Source: Candidatus Krumholzibacteriia bacterium (GTDB lineage: Bacteria > Krumholzibacteriota > Krumholzibacteriia > LZORAL124-64-63). Taken from it: DNA of 9,779 bases. The stretch spans positions 1-9,779 of the forward strand of contig JAOZJV010000090.1 in NCBI GenBank assembly GCA_029935695.1. The letters are read 5' to 3'. The translations under genes and the position numbers were made by a program. The notes beneath the pieces are model-generated. The model searched no databases. It saw only the letters and a list, made by a program, of their open reading frames with translations, and had not been told where the DNA came from. Of this stretch, positions 5,489-9,779 are shown piece after piece (within the stretch, counting starts at the first letter, position 1; each line of letters starts with the position of its first letter).

Positions 5489-7156
5489 ATGACTGCAAAT
5501 TTCATTGGTGATTCTTTTTCCAGCCGCTGCCTGGTTGTGGGATCAGGCATTGCCGGTTTGCAATTCGCCCTGCTGGCTGCGGACCAGGGCACGGTGCGGG
5601 TGGTGACCAAAAAAGAAAGCCGCGAAAGCAACACCAACTATGCCCAGGGGGGCATTGCCGCGGCGGTATCTCCCGTGGATGATTTCCAGCACCATGTGCA
5701 GGACACCTTGACCGCCGGTGATGGCCTCTGCAATGAAGAAGTCGTCAGTCGCATGGTCCAGGCAGGGCCCCGTCTCATTGAGCGTTTGCTTTCCTACGGA
5801 GTTCAGTTCAGCCGCCAGGAAGATTCCCCGGACGAGGAGTTTGCCCTGGGCCGTGAGGGAGGCCATTCCCGTCGCCGGGTTTTGCACTGCCAGGATCTCA
5901 CCGGCCGGGAAATTGAAGAGCGTCTGTTGGCGGCCTGTGTTGCGCATCCCAACATCACGGTGGATGAAAACCACATGGGGCTGGAGCTGCTTTTCGGGCA
6001 CCATGTGGGGCTTGAAGGTATCGATTCCCAACGCATTGTCGGCTGTGTTGTTTTAGACCGGCAGACCCATCGCCGCCGGGCTTTTCTGGCTGACGCCGTG
6101 GTGCTGGCCACAGGTGGTTGCGGGAAAGTTTACAGCTACACCAGCAATCCCGACATCGCCACCGGTGACGGTTTGGCCATGGCTTTCCGTGCTGGTGCTT
6201 CATTGAGAAATCTGGAATTTGTGCAATTTCATCCCACCTGTTTGTACCATCCCAGGGCTAAAAGTTTTTTGATCAGCGAGGCTGTTCGCGGAGAAGGGGC
6301 CGTCCTGATCAACGGCCGGCAGGAACAATTCATGACCCGGTACCATCCCATGAAAGATTTGGCTCCCCGGGATGTGGTGGCACGCAGCATCGACCGTGAA
6401 CTAAAAACCAGCGGCGACCCCTGTGTGTATCTGGACCTGCGGCATTTGCCCCGGGAAAAAGTAGAAGCGCGCTTTCCCAATCTCGTCAAACAGTGTGCAC
6501 AGTTTGGTATCGACATGGCCGGACAGCCGGTTCCCGTGGTGCCGGCTGCTCATTACATGTGTGGCGGGGTGGCGGTTGATCTGGGAGCCCGAACCAGTCT
6601 TCCAGGGTTGTACGCCATCGGCGAAACCGCTTGCACAGGTGTTCATGGCGCCAATCGTCTGGCCAGCAACAGCCTCCTGGAGGCCGTCTTTTTTGCAGAC
6701 CAGGCGGCCCAGGCCATGGAAAATCTGGATCCCATAGTTTCCGGCAATGGTCTGAGTGTCGACTCTTCTCTTCTGGGCACCGTGCCCAACAACTCGGGAC
6801 CTGAAATCATGGTGCTGGAACATGACTGGGATTCGGTGCGGCGCATCATGTGGGATTATGTCGGCATCGTCCGGGACCGGGAACGTCTTGAAATTGCCTT
6901 GTCGCGCCTGCGGCAGATCAGGGTCACCGTGGAGGCTCTGTTCCGGGATAATCTGATCAATCCGGATATTGTGGAATTGCGCAACATCAGTTTACTTGCC
7001 GAACTCATCGTGCTGTGCGCCCGTGATCGCCAGGAAAGCCGGGGCCTGCATTACACCCTCGATTATCCTGGTAAACTGGAAAATCCCACCGACACCATCA
7101 TTCAGCGCAACCAGGAAATCGCCGGGGAAACTGCTTGTTGTCCAGAGGAGGATTAG
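5489..7156 (+). CDS. nadB: L-aspartate oxidase NadB
   Basis: NadB is a cytoplasmic FAD flavoenzyme that oxidises L-aspartate to iminoaspartate, which quinolinate synthase NadA condenses with dihydroxyacetone phosphate for NAD synthesis. The 555-residue product matches the family length (540 in E. coli). The FAD-binding VVGSGIAG is at residues 16-23 and TNYAQGGIAA at 49-58. VLATGGCGKVY, QFHPT with His248, LISEAVRGEG (261-270), APRD with Arg294, AAHYMCGGV with His355 and HGANRLASNSLLE follow. These match the E. coli catalytic residues His244, Arg290 and His351 with a constant offset of four. The helical C-terminal domain ends with ESRGLHYTLDYP, typical of NadB rather than succinate dehydrogenase. 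The methyltransferase start follows one base after its stop, so nadB is the first gene of the operon that includes bshC and bshB1. No nadA or nadC is in the window. Confidence 0.96.
   Translation: MTANFIGDSFSSRCLVVGSGIAGLQFALLAADQGTVRVVTKKESRESNTNYAQGGIAAAVSPVDDFQHHVQDTLTAGDGLCNEEVVSRMVQAGPRLIERLLSYGVQFSRQEDSPDEEFALGREGGHSRRRVLHCQDLTGREIEERLLAACVAHPNITVDENHMGLELLFGHHVGLEGIDSQRIVGCVVLDRQTHRRRAFLADAVVLATGGCGKVYSYTSNPDIATGDGLAMAFRAGASLRNLEFVQFHPTCLYHPRAKSFLISEAVRGEGAVLINGRQEQFMTRYHPMKDLAPRDVVARSIDRELKTSGDPCVYLDLRHLPREKVEARFPNLVKQCAQFGIDMAGQPVPVVPAAHYMCGGVAVDLGARTSLPGLYAIGETACTGVHGANRLASNSLLEAVFFADQAAQAMENLDPIVSGNGLSVDSSLLGTVPNNSGPEIMVLEHDWDSVRRIMWDYVGIVRDRERLEIALSRLRQIRVTVEALFRDNLINPDIVELRNISLLAELIVLCARDRQESRGLHYTLDYPGKLENPTDTIIQRNQEIAGETACCPEED
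7146..7151 (+). promoter_or_regulatory. Ribosome binding site of the methyltransferase gene, inside the nadB end
   Basis: AGGAGG, within the last codons of nadB, lies 6 bases before GTG 7158. It selects this GTG over a second in-frame GTG at 7164 and implies coupled translation with nadB. Confidence 0.8.
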
Positions 7157-7157
7157 G

Positions 7158-7943
7158 GTGTCAGTGCCATGGTTTGAGGTGGCCTTCGGGGCCCATTATC
7201 CGGAAATCTATGCCCGCCGCGATCAAGCCGAGGCTGATCAATGCCTGCAATTATTGCCTTCCCTTGCGCCCCTGAGCATTCATGGATTACCCGTGCTGGA
7301 TTTAGGCTGTGGTGATGGCCGGCATCTGTCCTCTCTGCGAGAGGCCCAATTCAATGTTATCGGGTTGGATCTTTCGGCTCCCTTGCTGAATCTCGCGAGC
7401 AAAAGACCCCATAGCCCGCCTCTGGTCAGGGGAGATATGCGCCAGTTGCCCTTTGCTGACCACTCCTTTGGTTCGGTTCTTTCCCTGTTTACGGCTTTCG
7501 GATATTTCGGATCCCTGGCAAAGAATGCGTACATGGTGCAGCAAGTGGCAAGAGTGCTTTCCACGGGAGGTCACTGGTTCCTGGATTATTTCAACTGCGA
7601 TAAAGTGCGCGATGAATTGGGTTCGGGTGAAAAATTTCAGCGGGAACGAACCACAAAGGGTTTGAAGATCACTGAGACGCGCATGTACAGCCAGAATGAA
7701 TCCATTGTTTCCAAAGAGGTTCAGCTGGAAAAGATTCCCGGGTCAGATGCCTCTGCTTATTTACCCGCTGAGGGTCTGAAATACACTGAACAAGTGGCTG
7801 TTTTTGGGCTGGATGAAATCGACAAATTGGCTCGCCATCAGGGTTTGATCCGTGTGGCGTCGGCCGGCGGTTATGCTGGAGGAAAGCTTGCAGGGGGAGA
7901 CCGGTGGATCCTTGTTTACCGCAAACAGCAGGACAGCAAATGA
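7158..7943 (+). CDS. Class I SAM-dependent methyltransferase, candidate bacillithiol N-methyltransferase
   Basis: The 261-residue protein has the Rossmann-type SAM-binding core. Motif I is VLDLGCGDG at residues 46-54, an acidic strand end follows at GLDLS with Asp71, GDMRQLPF is at 92-99, and SLFTAFGYF is at 109-117. A VARVLSTGGHWFLDYFN segment comes next, in the place of the usual motif III. The C-terminal half (about 160-261) is beta-rich and ends in GGDRWILVYRKQ, a layout seen in small-molecule methyltransferases of the Methyltransf_11/25 type. The substrate cannot be read from the sequence. The gene lies one base after nadB and overlaps bshC by four bases (ATGA). Green sulfur bacteria make N-methyl-bacillithiol with a SAM methyltransferase called NmbA, so N-methylation of bacillithiol is the leading hypothesis from context. 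Start is GTG with a strong ribosome site. Confidence 0.88.
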   Translation: MSVPWFEVAFGAHYPEIYARRDQAEADQCLQLLPSLAPLSIHGLPVLDLGCGDGRHLSSLREAQFNVIGLDLSAPLLNLASKRPHSPPLVRGDMRQLPFADHSFGSVLSLFTAFGYFGSLAKNAYMVQQVARVLSTGGHWFLDYFNCDKVRDELGSGEKFQRERTTKGLKITETRMYSQNESIVSKEVQLEKIPGSDASAYLPAEGLKYTEQVAVFGLDEIDKLARHQGLIRVASAGGYAGGKLAGGDRWILVYRKQQDSK

Positions 7944-9550
7944 AATCCAAAGCCCTGAAAATTGAAAAGGGATTGCCCCTGACGGACTTGAATCCTGACC
8001 AGAAACTTTGGACCCAATGGTTGGGTGCCCAGGAAACAGACGAACCATTGCTGCCTGTTTCATTAATGGCCAGCGAAGGTTTACGTTCAACCGTATGCGC
8101 TGGTTCATTGCCTGCGAAAATTCATTTTTCCACGATATATACAGACCAGTTGATCGGCGATTTGGATGACCTTATTGATGATGAACAAGAGCGGGCGCTG
8201 GTTGCCCGCGCCATCTCCAGTCTTGGGTCCGCAGAAGCGCGAGCTGTGGTCACGGGACAGCAACCCGGTTTTTCCGGCGGCCCTCTTTATTCTCTTTTTA
8301 AAATTGCCACCACGGTGGCTCTTTCCCGACTGCGCAATGAGCAAGGCCATGGCACGGTGCCGGTTTTCTGGATGGGCGATGATGATGATGATTGGCAGGA
8401 GTTGCTGGATCCACTTTTCTGGGATGGCCTGACCGAAGCCTTGGTGGGCAGTGAACTGGAGAGCCTTCCCCGAAAGCAAAGATTGCCCATGATCGGCAGC
8501 CTGGGGGTTTCACCTCTTGAAGATCAAACTTTCAAGATTCTCGAGAGTGTTCAAGGCAAAACAGGTCTTGCTCAATCTCTCCATGAAATCTTTCAGAAAG
8601 CGAAGGAAAACGGAAGAAATCTGTCCTTTTTAACTGAAAAAGTTTTGCGACTGGTGTTCAAAGGCACTGGTCTGATCATTGTCAGAGGAAACGATCCCCG
8701 CCTTCATGCACAGTGTTCGGGTTTTTACGATCAAGCGGTTGCGCGTTTGCCTGAACTGACTCGGCTGACCCATGAGCACGGTCTGCAGATGGCTCAGCAA
8801 ACAGGAAAGGCAGCCCTCAATCCCAACAGCATCAATCGGCCTCTTTATGTTGCTGAGGGAAATCAACGGCAGCCCTGGGACGGTATCAGCATTCCGAAGG
8901 ATCCTTCAACCTGGCGGTGCGGTGTGCTGTTGCGTTCCATGCTGCAGGACTGGTTGCTGCAACCCGCGGCGGTGATTGTGGGCCCTGGAGAAATTTCCTA
9001 TCTCTCTCAACTTATGCCGGCTTACGAATGCATGGGGGTTTCACGCAGCCCTCTTGTGCCCCGACTGTTTGGCTGGATTTTGCCTGATGATCTTCCCCGC
9101 CAGACTATTGAAAAATTCACTGGTGACCGGCCCCTTGATCAACTGCGCAGCCAGCAATTGGCAAAAACAGCAGGTGCTGCCGGGGAAGAAAAGCTGGTGG
9201 AAATTCTGGTTGATGAATTGAACATCACTCCAGAGCGCGCCCGGGAACTTGCCGCCGGTCGCACCCGCCGGTGGGTTAAAGGTGTGCAGGCTCTGCTGAG
9301 CAATGAATCCCAAAAAGAGTTTGAAAAGAGCCGTCCATCAAATCCTGCCTGGGTCTTTCCCCGGGGCAAACGACAGGAACGAAAATTAGCCTGGATTCCT
9401 GTGGCGGCCATTGGGGGAATGCCTTTGATTGAGGCTGTCCTGGAGGCCGGCCGGTTGCATCTTGAGGCCGGAATGAATGGACAGTGGAATGAGTACTGGG
9501 TTCGAACCCCACAGCCGGAATTCTGGAAATTGAAAGGCTCAGATTCATGA
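7940..9550 (+). CDS. bshC: Bacillithiol biosynthesis cysteine-adding enzyme BshC
   Basis: BshC is the putative ligase that joins cysteine to glucosaminyl-malate (GlcN-Mal), the last step in making bacillithiol, a low-molecular-weight thiol replacing glutathione. The 536-residue product is close to the B. subtilis length (539). Signatures are AVVTGQQPGFSGGPLYSLFK at residues 102-121, VPVFWM at 140-145 and, near the C terminus, FPRGKRQER (473-481). The family segment after VPVFWM is usually of the form EDHDFEE; here it is a run of five Asp (147-151) then WQE, so the conserved His is absent. The start ATG 7940 overlaps the methyltransferase stop (ATGA) and has AGGA six bases upstream; the frame is open to 7904, but that would overlap the previous gene more. 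Its stop overlaps the bshB1 start in the same ATGA manner, showing translational coupling. Confidence 0.94.
   Translation: MKSKALKIEKGLPLTDLNPDQKLWTQWLGAQETDEPLLPVSLMASEGLRSTVCAGSLPAKIHFSTIYTDQLIGDLDDLIDDEQERALVARAISSLGSAEARAVVTGQQPGFSGGPLYSLFKIATTVALSRLRNEQGHGTVPVFWMGDDDDDWQELLDPLFWDGLTEALVGSELESLPRKQRLPMIGSLGVSPLEDQTFKILESVQGKTGLAQSLHEIFQKAKENGRNLSFLTEKVLRLVFKGTGLIIVRGNDPRLHAQCSGFYDQAVARLPELTRLTHEHGLQMAQQTGKAALNPNSINRPLYVAEGNQRQPWDGISIPKDPSTWRCGVLLRSMLQDWLLQPAAVIVGPGEISYLSQLMPAYECMGVSRSPLVPRLFGWILPDDLPRQTIEKFTGDRPLDQLRSQQLAKTAGAAGEEKLVEILVDELNITPERARELAAGRTRRWVKGVQALLSNESQKEFEKSRPSNPAWVFPRGKRQERKLAWIPVAAIGGMPLIEAVLEAGRLHLEAGMNGQWNEYWVRTPQPEFWKLKGSDS
8378..8392 (+). repeat. (GAT)5 triplet repeat in bshC
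   Basis: Five tandem GAT codons encode Asp147-Asp151, exactly where the family has its EDHD motif. Slippage here would change the Asp count without shifting the frame. Confidence 0.8.
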
Positions 9551-9779
9551 ACAAGGTCCTTGGATGCTGTGACTTGCTGGTCATTTCCCCTCACACCGAT
9601 GATGCGGAGATTGGCCTGGGCGGGACCATCGCCACTTTGGCGGCCCGGGGACGCAAGGTGTGGGCTGTTGATCTGACACGCGGTGAATTGGGAACCAACG
9701 CCACCTGCGACCAGCGCTGGCAGGAAGCCAAGGCAGCATCTGCCATTTTAGGATTGCACGGCAGGGTTCAGCTTTCCCT
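9547..9779 (+). CDS. bshB1: Bacillithiol biosynthesis deacetylase BshB1 (3' partial)
   Basis: BshB1 is a zinc-dependent LmbE/PIG-L family deacetylase that removes acetate from GlcNAc-malate to give GlcN-malate, the substrate of BshC. The first 77 residues are in the window. They show the metal-binding and catalytic motif near residues 15-21 as PHTDDAE, where the family has AHPDDVE: the His and both Asp are kept, and Pro is replaced by Thr. The family signature VDLTRGELGT follows at 44-53, after which the consensus RGT reads NAT. AASAILGL near the right edge also fits. VDLTRGELGT separates BshB1 from the mycothiol deacetylases MshB and Mca as far as I can judge. ATG 9547 overlaps the bshC stop by four bases, with a weak AGG nine bases upstream, so translation is probably coupled. 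The gene runs off the right edge; bshA is not in the window. Confidence 0.93.
   Translation, partial: MNKVLGCCDLLVISPHTDDAEIGLGGTIATLAARGRKVWAVDLTRGELGTNATCDQRWQEAKAASAILGLHGRVQLS

Noticed and set aside
5543..6031. Minus-strand open frame inside nadB
   Set aside because: Shadow frame of the NadB FAD-binding region; no family features or ribosome site.
6969..7157. Upstream extension of the methyltransferase frame into nadB
   Set aside because: It overlaps the conserved NadB C terminus; the AGGAGG before GTG 7158 fixes the start.

Overview
The window comes from a Gram-negative, diderm bacterium. It carries most of a Raetz-pathway lipid A operon (lpxC-fabZ fusion, lpxA, lpxB, a DUF374/LpxJ-like acyltransferase, lpxK) and, across a divergent promoter region, an operon with nadB, a methyltransferase, bshC and bshB1. 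The LpxC-FabZ fusion together with bacillithiol genes points to the FCB superphylum or a neighbouring lineage (Bacteroidota, Chlorobiota, Gemmatimonadota, Krumholzibacteriota-like). I cannot place it more finely from the sequence. The region looks like chromosomal core biosynthesis: no mobile element, tRNA, rRNA or CRISPR array was seen.

Region 1 (1-4757, plus strand) is the lipid A operon. The first gene enters from the left edge already inside the LpxC domain and continues into FabZ. It is followed by lpxA, lpxB, an acyltransferase of the DUF374 family and lpxK, with gaps of 1 to 40 bases. Together these enzymes acylate UDP-GlcNAc, deacetylate it, form the disaccharide, probably add a further acyl chain, and phosphorylate the 4' position. 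LpxD, LpxH/LpxI and the Kdo transferase are not in the window.

Region 2 (4733-5329, minus strand) is one gene for a small predicted lipoprotein of no family I recognise. It runs convergently into lpxK and overlaps its last 25 bases. Its intrinsic terminator, a perfect 14-bp hairpin followed by seven T on the minus strand, lies inside the lpxK coding sequence.

Region 3 (5330-5488) is the divergent intergenic region, with strong ribosome binding sites on both sides and a perfect 12-bp palindrome in the lipoprotein leader.

Region 4 (5489-9779, plus strand) is a tightly coupled operon: nadB (L-aspartate oxidase), a class I SAM methyltransferase, bshC (cysteine-adding enzyme of bacillithiol synthesis) and the start of bshB1 (GlcNAc-malate deacetylase), cut by the right edge. 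The last two junctions are ATGA overlaps. The methyltransferase is a good candidate for an enzyme that N-methylates bacillithiol (NmbA-type), which is the most interesting hypothesis here. Six of the eight genes whose start is visible appear to begin with GTG or TTG.
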